This document shows, in pieces, positions 1 to 9,859 of a stretch of 64,000 nt of DNA; the first letter of the stretch is position 1; each line of letters begins with the position of its first letter. The notes beneath the pieces were generated by a model, which did no database searches, was not told where the DNA came from, and saw only the letters and a program-made list of their open reading frames with translations. Origin of the DNA: Lophium mytilinum (Eukaryota; Ascomycota; Dothideomycetes; Mytilinidiales; Mytilinidiaceae); the NCBI GenBank assembly GCA_010093605.1, contig MU004197.1:868001-932000 (forward strand), written 5' to 3'. The position numbers were made by a program, and so were the translations under genes.

Positions 1-79
1 AAATCAACTCAATGCATCTGATGCATTTCCGCATCGAGATCTCCTCCATCTTCCTTCAACCCCACCTTAACATGCCTCC

Positions 80-1015
80 ATGACATCCACCAACGACGAC
101 CAGCAGTCTCTCCAAAACGAGATAGCTAGTCTTGAGCGAAAACTTCGAGATGCAAAAGCCAGACTGACCACCGACGCCCCTCTGGCCCCTTCTACACCAG
201 CGAACGATGTTGGTTAGTTTCGCTCCATTAGGTACCCTCTTCTCGTCCCCACATCTGACCGCATCATAGCTCTCCATGCACTGCTACTTCTTTCAGACTC
301 CGCCCTCCCTTTGGGCTCATTTGCTTTCAGCAGCGGCCTAGAGTCCTACCTCGCCCATCACCGGCCGTCCCCACCCACAGCGTCCCAGGTCCCATCTTTC
401 CACACCTTCCTCCGCCTCTCCCTCTCCACTCTTGCCAGCACCGCTTTGCCATACGTGCTCGCAGCATACCGAGAGCCAGAGAAGATAGAAACGCTTGACA
501 ACGATTTCGACGCCAGCACGCCATGCACCGTAGCCCGCCGCGCGAGCGTCACCCAAGGGCGCGCCCTTCTCGCGATATGGGACCGCAGCTTCCGGTCACA
601 CTACACCGAGTCGTCTAAAGCCAACGGCCATGCGGTGGGGCTAGATTCTCTTACGAGCTTTCAAGCGCTGATACGCAGTGCATCGTCTGCTGAGGATGGC
701 TTCCAGCGCAATGCGCATCTGGCCCCGCTCTGGGGTCTTACGACCAGAATCTTGCAGGTCCCGCTGCATGATGCGGCGTATCTATTCTTATTCTCGCACG
801 CGAGAACGGTCATTAGTGCTGCGGTGAGGGCGAGTGTGCTGGGACCGTATCAAGCGCAAGGTGTGCTTGCGAGTCAAGATTTGCAGGAGAGGATCAGATC
901 TTTAGTGGAAGAGATGTGGGAACGGAAGGTGGAAGATGCGGGTCAGACGGTGCCGGTGATGGATCTGTGGGTTGGCAGGCACGAGAAGCTGTATAGCAGG
1001 ATATTCAATTCGTGA
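80..1015 (+). CDS. ureF: Urease accessory protein UreF
   Basis: UreF works with UreD and UreG to load nickel into apo-urease in the cytosol. I read two exons, 80-212 and 273-1015, around a 60-nt GTTAGT...TAG intron, giving 291 aa, the usual size for fungal UreF. Exon 1 is charged and helix-prone (IASLERKLRDAKARL), consistent with a short coiled coil. Exon 2 opens with the family signature DSALPLGSFAFSSGLE and later has a helical body (SLTSFQALIRSA, PLHDAAYLFLFSHARTVISAA). The start is the ATG at 80; the upstream ATG at 72 gives only two codons before a stop. The splice restores the expected reading ALHALLLLSDS. No other urease gene is visible, as expected for unclustered fungal urease genes. 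Family assignment is strong; function is inferred from the family. Confidence 0.9.
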
Positions 1016-1145
1016 GAGCATGTAAGAGCAGTCTTCAAAAGATTTCACACATAGTATCTTCAAAACTAGCACGCTTTGCACCAAACTTCGAAATCGAGAG
1101 CGAGCAGGTTGATTTCCGTCCCTCTATTCCTTTGCTGTAAGATTC

Positions 1146-1669
1146 TCATGGATTAACTACGCTCATCTTCTTTGCGCTGCTAAATACCAGGCCCCGGACA
1201 TCTGCTAGCAGCTCCATCAAAGCCTCCCGCTCGGATCGACCATATGCCTTCGAAACTAGTTTCTGGTCGCTTCCCATATCTCTGAGACACGCCACCCACT
1301 TTTCCGCTGGATCGCAGTCTGCATTTCTGTCGCAACCAATGCCGACCACGAATTTCCCCATGGGCAAAGAGAAATAGGCATTGCCTGTATTGAAATGAGA
1401 GTGGGCTCAGACATCAAAGGTTCACCAGTGATGAAGGGAACACGTACTCAGAATTCTTTGGTCGTGAACCAGATGAAGTGAGCGTCTTTTGCGGGATCCG
1501 ATATCGCGGTCAAGGTCGGGGTTTCTGAGGCTGTGTCCGACGTGATGGTCCTTTGAGAGTTTGTCACCCCCGATCCGGTTCGAGCATGTGCGTTCGGGTC
1601 TGTTACAGTGCTTTTCCCATCATCTACATAAGAGTTGTAGGTCCCAGCATCTGAATATAGGTCCGACAT
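1146..1669 (-). CDS. Hypothetical protein, two-exon minus-strand gene, junction unresolved
   Basis: Two open segments on the minus strand look like one gene. The first (1669 down to 1448) starts MSDLYSDAGTYNSY and ends HFIWFTTKEF. The second (about 1390 down to 1146) reads NAYFSLPMGKFVVGIGCDRN and ends with a helical stretch, SEREALMELLADVRGLVF. Between them lies a convincing intron (donor GTACGT beginning at 1447 reading down, acceptor ATACAG just before GCAATGCC). The oddity is that a TGA codon sits directly before that donor in the MSDL frame, and the phases do not match. So either the first exon is read in another frame, a small exon is missed, or the MSDL protein ends there at 73 aa. I do not recognise the family and see no signal peptide or membrane segment. 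The existence of a gene is likelier than any exact model. Confidence 0.4.
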
Positions 1670-2713
1670 GGTGCTCTTCGAAGGTCTTTTGGGGTTGATC
1701 TGGGTCCAGTAGTTGAACTGGTTTCTGGCAAGCTGTGTGAGCGAAAGGACCTCAAGCTATTTGAAGGGAAAGCCCTGCCCTAAATATAAGTGCTCTGGTT
1801 CTTTTCTTCTTCACAAACACAACAACTCTCCTTATCTTGTATATCTGTAGCTTTGTCGGAACAAAAAGCTTTCATGGTGGAAGTCTGACGGGAGAACAAA
1901 CCTGCCTCTTTCATCATTTGTTGGACATACTTATTCTGTTTCTGAGTTTCACAAAGTCTCAGAGCGGGAGTGTCTAGATAGTCCATCTAACAAGTGAGAG
2001 GAAACACAAACCACAATCGACGTATTTCCAGGGCCCCATAGACCAAGCTGGAATTTTAGGAGGTTTGAGTTCACTCGCCTGTGGGATTCCAGTGACGACG
2101 CATTACAGATCAAAGTGTCTTGGAGTGCTGTTTGAGCGCTACATGCCACTGTTTGAGGGCCCCCAACATCCTCCCCAATCCCAGGAGAAGATGTCAAGCC
2201 CCTCAGCACGTGATTCTGGACAAACGTCATTTTGAAAAACATGCTTCTAGCTATTTACGACTTTCTGAAGCCTCCACAAGCGAGTGGCTTCTCTTGGATA
2301 GAGAGGCGCTGCCGTTGCGTTCTCAGTTCGGTGGAGGCGTAGCACCACGAAAAGCACATATTGATTGCCATGTCTCTTGGTATCTCCATGCTACCCAATC
2401 AGGCTTTGAATGCCAAGGTCGAGTCGCTTTCAGTTGGCGTTAGAGACTGAGTTCTCGTATACAGCGGAAAACGCCGCTTTTATAGATAGCCGTGGAACAA
2501 AACAGAGAACGGGAGTGAGGGCTTGGCTTTCAGCTTTCGCCAAAATGAGACGCGAGATCGGGATGTGGAGAGTTTGATTTGGGAGCTGAGGTCTGAGGTT
2601 TAGTATTGGAGTCTATATATTGAACTTATTTCCGATTGATAGTAAGTTTGACACGCTGGGATCGGTCTACAGAAGTCGAATATAAGAACGATAACGCTTC
2701 ACGGACCTTCAGA
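1670..2713. other. Intergenic region with weak minus-strand reading frames
   Basis: Two minus-strand frames lie here: about 1986-1780 (MDYLDTPALRLCETQ, ends with a Cys-rich KESCCVCEEEKNQ) and 2233-1949 (MTFVQNHVLRGL). They could be exons of an extension of the neighbouring minus-strand gene, but I found no splice set that joins them, so I make no gene call. The right end holds a likely promoter for the gene starting at 2714, including a TATATAT run near 2614. Confidence 0.3.
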
Positions 2714-3457
2714 ATGCTTCCTTCAATAAACCGCCGCTTCGCAAACATCGCGCTGCTTGTACCCTACTCCGCCCTCGCACAACTCACATCTACCGCTATA
2801 TATCCCACCGACTATTCCTCTTTCTGTACTGACCCTTCTCGTATCTCGTAGGGTTTTCCTTACCCGATCCCTTCAACATCAACTAAATATCCATCCAGCA
2901 CCTACGATGCCTGCATCACTTCCGTCTCCAGCGCCTACGCCGGCTGCTCAGACACAGACTATGGCTGTCTTTGCCCAGCCGTCAAAGCAGAATTCAAGTA
3001 AGAATTAGAAATCACACTTCAATTACTTCACCTTGGCTCCTTCGCCACAAGCGTGTCTAACTCAAGCATCAATAGCTGTATGACAGCCTACTGCCCCCAA
3101 TACACCGGCGGCGTGTGCGCTGTCTCCAAGGCAGCCCACGACATTTGCGTCGCCGCGAACATGGCAGCCCCGACTGTCAAAGACTACGCATGCCCAAGCT
3201 CACTTGTTGAGTCCTACTTTGGGCCCACAGATGTCCCGAGTGGGACTGCCACGGATGCTCCTACAGCGGCCAAGGGGACCAGCGCGTTGACCAAGGGGAG
3301 CAAGGCGCCTACTACGGCTGGATGTACAGTTGCTGGGTCCACACCGACAAGCACGAGTGGCGCCATGGTTGCGCTTGGTAGTCCGATGACTGGCACTTTG
3401 GCCGCGCTGGCAAGCATGCTGGTCTCGGGTTTCGGCAGGATGGCAGTGTTCTTGTAG
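2714..3457 (+). CDS. Cysteine-rich, probably GPI-anchored cell-surface protein
   Basis: Three exons (2714-2847, 2899-2997, 3052-3457) give 212 aa. The first intron uses GTAGGG...CCAG and the second GTAAGA...AAG; phases agree throughout (TC|C, AA|C). The protein has an N-terminal signal peptide (ANIALLVPYSALA, cleavage likely before QLTST). A Cys-rich region follows with FCTDP, YDACITS, AGCSDTDYGCLCP, NSCMTAYCP, GGVCAV, HDIC and YACPSS. A Ser/Thr/Gly-rich linker leads to a hydrophobic C-terminus (TLAALASMLVSGFGRMAVFL), as in GPI-anchored wall proteins. The DxxYGCLC core resembles CFEM-type modules, but I cannot confirm the eight-Cys CFEM spacing. Likely a wall or secreted surface protein; the specific role is unknown. 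Confidence 0.75.
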
Positions 3458-4131
3458 CCTTCGGCGATTTATGGGATGGGCATGTGGGCATGTGCCTGTT
3501 TGTGTGAGACATATGAGATATGAGTCTTCTTGATGACGGGATGTTAGATGCCTATTAGGCTTTGACGAATGTATTGCAGAGAAGACTGTGACAAGCACTA
3601 TCCAAATAGAGTACTAAGAAATCGCATTCATAAAAGCGTAGATTACCATGGTGGTCAATATGGGCGTGATTTGGAGCGATGAAGAGATAAAGAAACTAAT
3701 GATAGACTGGGTACCTTGGTGCATATGATCATGAGCCGAATGTCATCTGATCCAGGATTCTGTGGTAAGCTAGGCACCCGTGAACCGTGGTACAGAGTCA
3801 TGCCTCCTGATGGACTAATTGCATGCTGAGATAGGGAGATAGGGGTAAGAGTCTCAGAATCTGATTACACGGCCATATCGTCGTCATGAGCAGGATTTAG
3901 ACGGCCGGCCGGAGGAGAGTTCCCCCCGCTCATTTCAGTTCCTGGCTTCGCACAAGCTCCAAAACACCAACAAAGCCCCGCCGCCACCGTGTTCTTTTTT
4001 ACAATCCACCACAGCCTCCTTACCTTCTTTGCTTCACTGGCAACAGATATACCCCTCCCGCGCCGGCCTACGTGCCACCGACCGCGTTCGCAACCTAGAG
4101 CCTCGCAGTCCGGAACCCCGCAAATGCCACC
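3458..4131. other. Intergenic region, upstream of atg101
   Basis: No convincing gene. It holds the 3' flank of the Cys-rich protein and the 5' flank of atg101; pyrimidine-rich stretches (around 3980-4030) precede the atg101 start. Short frames here lack codon structure. Confidence 0.5.
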
Positions 4132-4874
4132 ATGGAGCAGAGACGACCCCCCGAGTATATTCTCGAGGTGTTTGCAGATCCAGCATGCGTCAAGGACATC
4201 GTAAAAGGTACTACGTCTTGTCCGGCCCTGAGAATACTCCGAGGCCAGCCTGGTGGCGAACCTTTAGGCTTTGGCAGATCTTGATTGCTAACCCCTCATT
4301 TTCGTAGCAATTCTACATACGATATTCTTCCACCGCTATTTCTCCTCCATATCGCCTCTGACCCGTGATCTCCTCGATCTTACTCTGCCTGCCATCGACG
4401 ACGTCGACCTCGAGACTCTCATCGACCAGCGCAGCGCCGCCCTTGTCCGTGCGATCGAGTCTGCCCACCAGCAGCGGGGTCGTGGTCAGCTTGCGGTTCA
4501 GTTCTTTGAGAAGCGAAGAAGGAAGACTTATTTCTCGTTTGGCAAGGCCGACGAGGAGGTTTGCTGGGAGCAGTGGATGCTGGACGTCACTCTAGCCACC
4601 CCGCGAACAGAGACGGGTGAGTGATAGCCTTATATCAGCCGCGCTACACCTTCAACCACATTACTAATGCTAGTGTGCTATCGCAGACGTTATCAAAGTC
4701 CGCCGCGCAATGGAGATGTCCCTCCACAAAGCTGCGCTCAAAATCGTCAACATCGTCAATCGTGACAAAGACCACATTCCACCCATCACGACCACCGACG
4801 CGAACCCCTTCCCGTACCAGATCGTGGTCAACCCTAAGTCTGACGGATGGGGACAGCGCATGGGCATATTCTAA
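4132..4874 (+). CDS. atg101: Autophagy-related protein 101
   Basis: Atg101 is a HORMA-fold partner of Atg13 in the Atg1/ULK autophagy initiation complex of species lacking Atg29/Atg31. Three exons (4132-4207, 4308-4616, 4687-4874) give 190 aa. The start has a strong context (GCCACCATGG). The protein begins MEQRRPPEYILEVFADPACV, continues ILHTIFFHRYFSSISP, then the conserved KTYFSFGKADEEVCWEQW, and ends PFPYQIVVNPKSDGWGQRMG-IF. These are the core regions of the family, and the length is close to that of other Atg101 proteins. Splice phases agree (G|CA, G|AC). Assignment is strong. Confidence 0.93.
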
Positions 4875-5836
4875 TTGCAATGACTCCATTCAACTGGGTC
4901 GAAAGAGCTTGGTGTACATAGCGAGACGTGGGGAAGGTCCCCGAAAAGATGACGCGGAAAAGCACTCTTTGCTTCCCAGGGATTACGGACTTTAGACAGG
5001 GCCTCTCTTTTTGGATTTTCCTTTCTGCCGGCGAGAAAAGGACTGTACAGTGCCGCACTCGTGTAGCGCGAGTGTAGGCAAGTAATGACTTGATGAGGGT
5101 TGCGGTTTCTTTGATCGTTACGAGATACCCAGTCGGCATCATATACAAAGTGTTGCCTTGAAACGACCTTACGAGATATGGTGTATACCTGTTACGCGCT
5201 GCACGCTGGAAAGCTATGTCCTGTCTTGTCCTACATGTTCTAAACGTGAATGTTCCCATGGAGGGGTACCCCGACAAGAACTCAAAGATTCGAGAGGGCG
5301 ATATCAAGTTTCAAGCAGTGTATATCAGACTGCTTCTTGACTAATTAGCGGCTCCGCAGTCAGGCTACCCCCTACAGTGGTGTCAAGTGAGCAACATTGG
5401 AGCTAAGCAGTGACAGATTCGTGTGCCCAGACTTATGGTCTACTACAACTACCTAGGTAACGACCAATCACCGCCAGTCAGATCGAGATAGACAAAATCA
5501 CTGCGCCACGCACAGCCACAGGTGGTTGGGACTCTTCCCGCCATTCGATTTATCGACACCACCTCCACAGCCAGCATGCACGCCGTCTGGCCACCGTGAC
5601 GCTGAGCCATAGCCTTGACCAGGTAAACGAGCCAGGCTATGGCAGTGACTAGTTCTGTACATCTCTTCTTCACCTTGCAAGAGCGTGGGCACTTTCTCCT
5701 CAAAATTGTCAAAACAACCACCAACAGGAGCTAGCCTACGTGTCTGCTACGTTACATTCTCTACTCACGCGTTACTAATAGTCCTACATACCCTAGTGCG
5801 CGAATTGCGACCCTAGAAGTCGCGATATCCTTCACT
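4875..5836. other. Intergenic region with a degenerate TIR element
   Basis: The 3' flank of atg101 has a small hairpin (CACTCG-7 nt-CGAGTG, about 5056-5074). A degenerate inverted-repeat element lies at about 5292-5448 (listed separately). A 91-codon minus-strand frame at 5449-5724 has no recognisable motif and I do not call it a gene. Confidence 0.5.
5292..5448 (-). mobile_element. Degenerate TIR element (MITE-like), copy A
   Basis: Read on the minus strand, this stretch aligns over about 125 bp with the element at 11805-12029. Shared blocks include ACCATAAGTCTGGGCAC, GACACCACTGTAGGGG and TAATTAGTCAAG. One end reads CAGACTTATGG and the other carries a weaker inverted counterpart (CAAGTTT near 5305). 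It lacks about 70 bp found in the 11.8-kb copy. It is too short to code for a transposase, so it is non-autonomous and old. No target-site duplication is visible. Confidence 0.55.
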
Positions 5837-7456
5837 ATGCCCTTTATACCTCACACCCCCGAAGCCCTCCTTCCGCGCTCCGACTCGAAGAATCCCGCGA
5901 CAACCTGCAAGGGCATTACTTCCAGCGGCCGGCCCTGTCGAAGGGGCCTTGCGGCTGCGAAGTCCCCATTGCGTTCGTCGAATGGCGTCCTAGCTGTAGT
6001 ATCCGTACATGATGGAGTTGAGGACGGCTCTGGCGCCGCTGCCTTCTTTTGCTGGCAGCACAAGGACCAAGCCGAACAACTGGCGGCTGCGAATAATCGT
6101 CCTCAGAATGAGGAGGATGTTACAAAGCTATACCCGCTACAAGAGCGAAGTAGTATCGATACGCTCGTTGCGAGATTGGGTATACTGGAGGTTGACGACT
6201 CGAATCAAAATTCGAGGAAGTCGAAGAAAGAACGACGCCAAGAGGCGGAGGGGACACCGACCCGTCCTCCGAGGAAAATCAATAGACCGCCAACGTGGGA
6301 TAAGGTTGAAGGGCCGCTGATGTCGGTGCCGGGGGATCTGATGGCTGCTGGGGAGCGAAGGAGCGCGAAAAGACCAGCGGAAAGTCGGCCAGTGCGGCCA
6401 TCAAGACCACCGCCTAGGAAACAGTCGTTTTGGGCCTCGCTGTGCTGCGGAGCGGCCGACGATGACTACGTGGAAGTCGTCAGGCATAAGAAGAGGGTGC
6501 AGCCCACAACAGATGATTCTACGACCCTTTCGGTGCCAGCCATGCCCCAGTATTCAGAGACAGTTTCCAATACGTCAGGCAGAAGACCCGAATATCCACG
6601 ACCTCGGCCGGCCATAGCGTCCGCTTCCTCACAAGCAAGTGCTCCTCCGAGGAAGCCACTAGGAGAAAAGACTGCCAGACCCATGAACAAAACTAACCCT
6701 TCGGCCAAATCGGAGACCCAGACGCTTCTATCCTATATTCCCCCATCTTTGTCACCCCAGAAAGCTTCCTCTCTACTAGCGGAGCTCTCCAAACCAATTT
6801 CTCCATATGACGAAGCAGGCTTCATCTATATATTTTGCCTCAGCTCCGACCCAAACAGCACCCCATCAACCGACGCCGCCACCCTCCTCGCTCCACCTTC
6901 AAGAGCCCCAAATGGCCGCCGCGTCAGCGACGTCCTCCTCGAATACTCGAACCAACCACGCAAGCAAGCAAGCACGAGTACTGGATCCCCAGGGCGAACT
7001 GCAGGACCCGGAACTCTCCTCCTCAAAATCGGCCGCGCGTCCAACGTCCACCGCCGCATGAACGAGTGGTCCCGCCAATGCGGCTACACACCGTCACTCG
7101 TCCGCTACTACCCCTACGTCCCATCCTCCGCTTCGCCGTCCCCTTCTGGATCGCCGTCAGGCTCCCCGGCTGCGTCGAGACGCCCGTCTCTCCAACCTGG
7201 TTCGCAGCCATCTGATCCGATTCGTCGGGTCTCTGAGGTTTCGGGTAGTCGGAAGACGCCGCATGTGCACCGGGTCGAGCGGTTGATTCATCTGGAGCTG
7301 GCAGAGAAGCGCACGCAGCATGATTGTGAGGCGTGCGGGAAGACGCATCGGGAGTGGTTCGAGGTAGAAGCAACGAGGCAAGGGATCAGGGGGGTGGATG
7401 AGGTTGTGAAGAGGTGGGTTGGGTGGGCTGAAAAGGCGGGATTGGGGGAGCTGTGA
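5837..7456 (+). CDS. T5orf172 (Mug113-like, DUF1766) domain protein
   Basis: A single-exon gene of 539 aa. Residues about 24-75 carry a possible small zinc-binding site (C24, C34, C72, H75 in TTCKGITSSGRPCRRG and FFCWQHKD). A long disordered, basic, Pro/Ser-rich segment follows. The C-terminal part (about 330-530) matches the T5orf172 domain, a GIY-YIG-related fold: FIYIFCLSS, then LLLKIGRASNVHRRMNEWSR, YTPSLVRYYPYV, and HRVERLIHLELAEKRTQ with DCEACGKTHREWFEV. The domain is known from fission yeast Mug113 and phage proteins; a nuclease activity has been suggested for the fold but is not established. Low-complexity Ser/Pro inserts split the domain, which is common in fungi. Domain call is strong, function open. 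Confidence 0.82.
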   Translation: MPFIPHTPEALLPRSDSKNPATTCKGITSSGRPCRRGLAAAKSPLRSSNGVLAVVSVHDGVEDGSGAAAFFCWQHKDQAEQLAAANNRPQNEEDVTKLYPLQERSSIDTLVARLGILEVDDSNQNSRKSKKERRQEAEGTPTRPPRKINRPPTWDKVEGPLMSVPGDLMAAGERRSAKRPAESRPVRPSRPPPRKQSFWASLCCGAADDDYVEVVRHKKRVQPTTDDSTTLSVPAMPQYSETVSNTSGRRPEYPRPRPAIASASSQASAPPRKPLGEKTARPMNKTNPSAKSETQTLLSYIPPSLSPQKASSLLAELSKPISPYDEAGFIYIFCLSSDPNSTPSTDAATLLAPPSRAPNGRRVSDVLLEYSNQPRKQASTSTGSPGRTAGPGTLLLKIGRASNVHRRMNEWSRQCGYTPSLVRYYPYVPSSASPSPSGSPSGSPAASRRPSLQPGSQPSDPIRRVSEVSGSRKTPHVHRVERLIHLELAEKRTQHDCEACGKTHREWFEVEATRQGIRGVDEVVKRWVGWAEKAGLGEL

Positions 7457-8143
7457 TAGTCCTCTGAATCGGGCTTGGTAGTATGTTTTGGCATTTCACG
7501 ATTTATGATGATGGATACCATTTATGGACACAGAATTCGGACGAGACATGTGTAGATGAGGGGATATCGTACATTTTTAGAGACGGCGTATGGCAGTAAA
7601 CATATTTATAACCCCTTCTCACTCGTCCCGGTTTATAATTTCGTTTCCCATCCCAGAACACTCTTTCTCGCATGCTTCCTCGCCAACCAGGTCTTTCGAA
7701 TCCAACAGTTTCAAGTGGCTCTAGTGGTCCAGGTATGGACTCAGAGGCTTTTAAGAGATTTGATCGTTGACAACTATTTAAGATAGCGTGAGAATCGTAT
7801 CACGTGGGTACAAACGCACGGTCCCCACCTAAAGTAAACCTGGAGCGGATCAACTCTGACACTCAACATCTCCATCCAACATGTCCAGGCCCTGTGGTAT
7901 ACCCCTTTGTGCCATCTCGTGGTGAGTTTGCAGGCGATACCAACCACAAAACCGGGGCAGAAGTCAGTAATGAAGGCCTGGTTCGCCAGGATAGTGTTGG
8001 CAGGTTAGGAAACCTTTGATACACCACATTTACGAGGTAGGCTGACCACAGGACAAGGTCATAGATTGTAGAGGCAACATAATACAGAAGCGTCAGGAGG
8101 TCATGTTACGTCAGGAGAACGGCGTGTGGAACAGACTACGAAA
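7457..8143. other. Intergenic region
   Basis: No gene seen. It contains the 3' flank of the T5orf172 gene and the upstream region of the phosphoesterase gene. Short frames at 7556-8019 have no motif. Confidence 0.5.
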
Positions 8144-9034
8144 ATGGCAATCCAATTACAGGTCATGTCCGACCTCCACCTCGAGACGCCCGTCACCCGT
8201 CCCGCGTACTCCCAATTCGTCATAACGCCTCAATGTCCGAACCTCGCGCTCCTAGGAGATATCGGAAACGTCGTAGACCCTCGTCTCCTCGAATTTCTTC
8301 GTGCTCAACTACAACACTTCGAACTCGTGTTCTTCCTCCTTGGCAACCATGAGCCCTACGACAGCAACTACTCCATCACCATAGAACGCCTACGCAAATT
8401 CGAGAAAGAAGCCAACCAAGCGCGTCAAGTGCCAAACTCCGCTTGCGGGAGGTTCGTTTTCCTGGACCAAACGCGCTTCGATATCTCTGGCTCTGTCACT
8501 ATCCTTGGCTGCACCTTCTTCTCGCAGATCGCAGACGAGCAGAAAGACTCGATCACGCGATTTGTGTCTGATTTCGAGAAGATCGAAGGTTGGACTGTTG
8601 ACCAACATAACGCGGCACATGAAGATGATCTAGCTTGGCTGAATGCGCAGGTTACGGCGATCGAGCAAGACGAGCCGTGGCGTTCGATCGTGGTTCTCAC
8701 GCATCATAGCCCAACGCTCTTGCCCACGGCTCATGATGCGAGGCATTTGGAGGATGGGAATGAAGTCAGAAGCGCGTTCGTGACGGATGTGAGCCGCGAA
8801 CGGTGTTGGACGAGCAAGAACGTGAAGGTTTGGGCTTTTGGGCACACACATTTCAATTGCGATTTTGAAGATGATAGGACCGGTATAAGGGTGGTTGCTA
8901 ATCAGAAGGGGTATTCAAGGACAGAGAATGTGACCTTTGATGTTGAGAAAGTCATCGAGATCGAAGGAATGTCGGCCGTCAAGAGGAGGTGGAAGACAAG
9001 CAAAGGGAAGTCCCACAAGTGCGTTGTCCAATAA
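8144..9034 (+). CDS. Calcineurin-like metallophosphoesterase
   Basis: A single-exon gene of 296 aa. I start it at the ATG at 8144 (MAIQLQVMSDLHLET); the frame is open further upstream, but without an ATG. The full set of metal-binding motifs of the calcineurin-like family is visible: D-x-H in SDLHLE, GD in LLGDIGNV, GNHE in FLLGNHEPYD, H in LTHHSPTLLP, and G-H-x-H in AFGHTHFNCDF. The compact form without extra domains is common in fungi. The substrate cannot be told from sequence; a cytosolic phosphodiesterase or phosphatase is expected. Confidence 0.88.
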   Translation: MAIQLQVMSDLHLETPVTRPAYSQFVITPQCPNLALLGDIGNVVDPRLLEFLRAQLQHFELVFFLLGNHEPYDSNYSITIERLRKFEKEANQARQVPNSACGRFVFLDQTRFDISGSVTILGCTFFSQIADEQKDSITRFVSDFEKIEGWTVDQHNAAHEDDLAWLNAQVTAIEQDEPWRSIVVLTHHSPTLLPTAHDARHLEDGNEVRSAFVTDVSRERCWTSKNVKVWAFGHTHFNCDFEDDRTGIRVVANQKGYSRTENVTFDVEKVIEIEGMSAVKRRWKTSKGKSHKCVVQ

Positions 9035-9859
9035 GATCTGGATTGAGAGTTGGCCGGACGTCTAGTTGTAATGGTGGAAGTGTTTGCTATCCTGAACCTC
9101 CGCGAGGGTAGGTTTGGCATCCTTACAACTCATCTTTTATCGTCTACTGCTCGTTCTGCATTTCAAATTTTGCTAACCTTTAACCTCGTCGACGACATAG
9201 GCCGATGAGGCTACCGTTGTAGTAATTACCGACCCCTTGGCCTTCAAGAACCTGAGGACTCGAAACTCGTGGTATAGTCAAGTGGGGCATATTAGAGAGA
9301 TTTATCACAGCAGAAAGACCGTTTGGCAGCACTGCAAAATATGTCTTCACTCATGCATCATCTCACCAGTGGAACCAGTGGGCCCATTTTAAGTTTGAAG
9401 TTCTTCGCTACGCAGCCGAGTAACATTACTTGCCGTAGTTTCAGTTTGCACTTAGTTCGCATATGTGCCGTTCCTGCCAAGATCTCAATCTCGTCTTCTA
9501 ACCCAATCGGGTATGAGGACCGCGGCGATGATACACACTTTCCCGAATATTGTTCCAGTGGCTCGTCTTCAAAGACTTTGCAAGCTAACGGGCGTTTTGC
9601 GGGCTTTTTGAGCTCCGCTCCCGCTGTCCGTTGTTTTGTCTAGATCCAGAGTCCTGTTTCGTTTCTATTACGAGCTTGGCAGTACATCCGAGGCAGTACT
9701 CTAAGATTCTCTATATATGTGTAAATCCTCGAACTCTACAACAAGCCCAGTAGGAAATCTCAGTTTCATCCACTCGTTCTGTTCGTTCTTTTTTCAATTT
9801 TTTCACTTCTATTCGTTTGAATCATTAAGATTCGATTCCCCTTCATCCCCCAGCACAAG
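9035..9859. other. Intergenic region and likely promoter of the DUF1996 gene
   Basis: No gene called; a 106-codon frame at 9323 has no recognisable content. The last 150 bp look like a strong promoter: TATATA at about 9712, then a long pyrimidine-rich tract up to the ATG at 9860. Confidence 0.5.

Noticed and set aside
4834-5307. 157-codon minus-strand frame downstream of atg101
   Set aside because: Overlaps the atg101 end, shows no domain, and its right edge runs into the repeat element at 5292.
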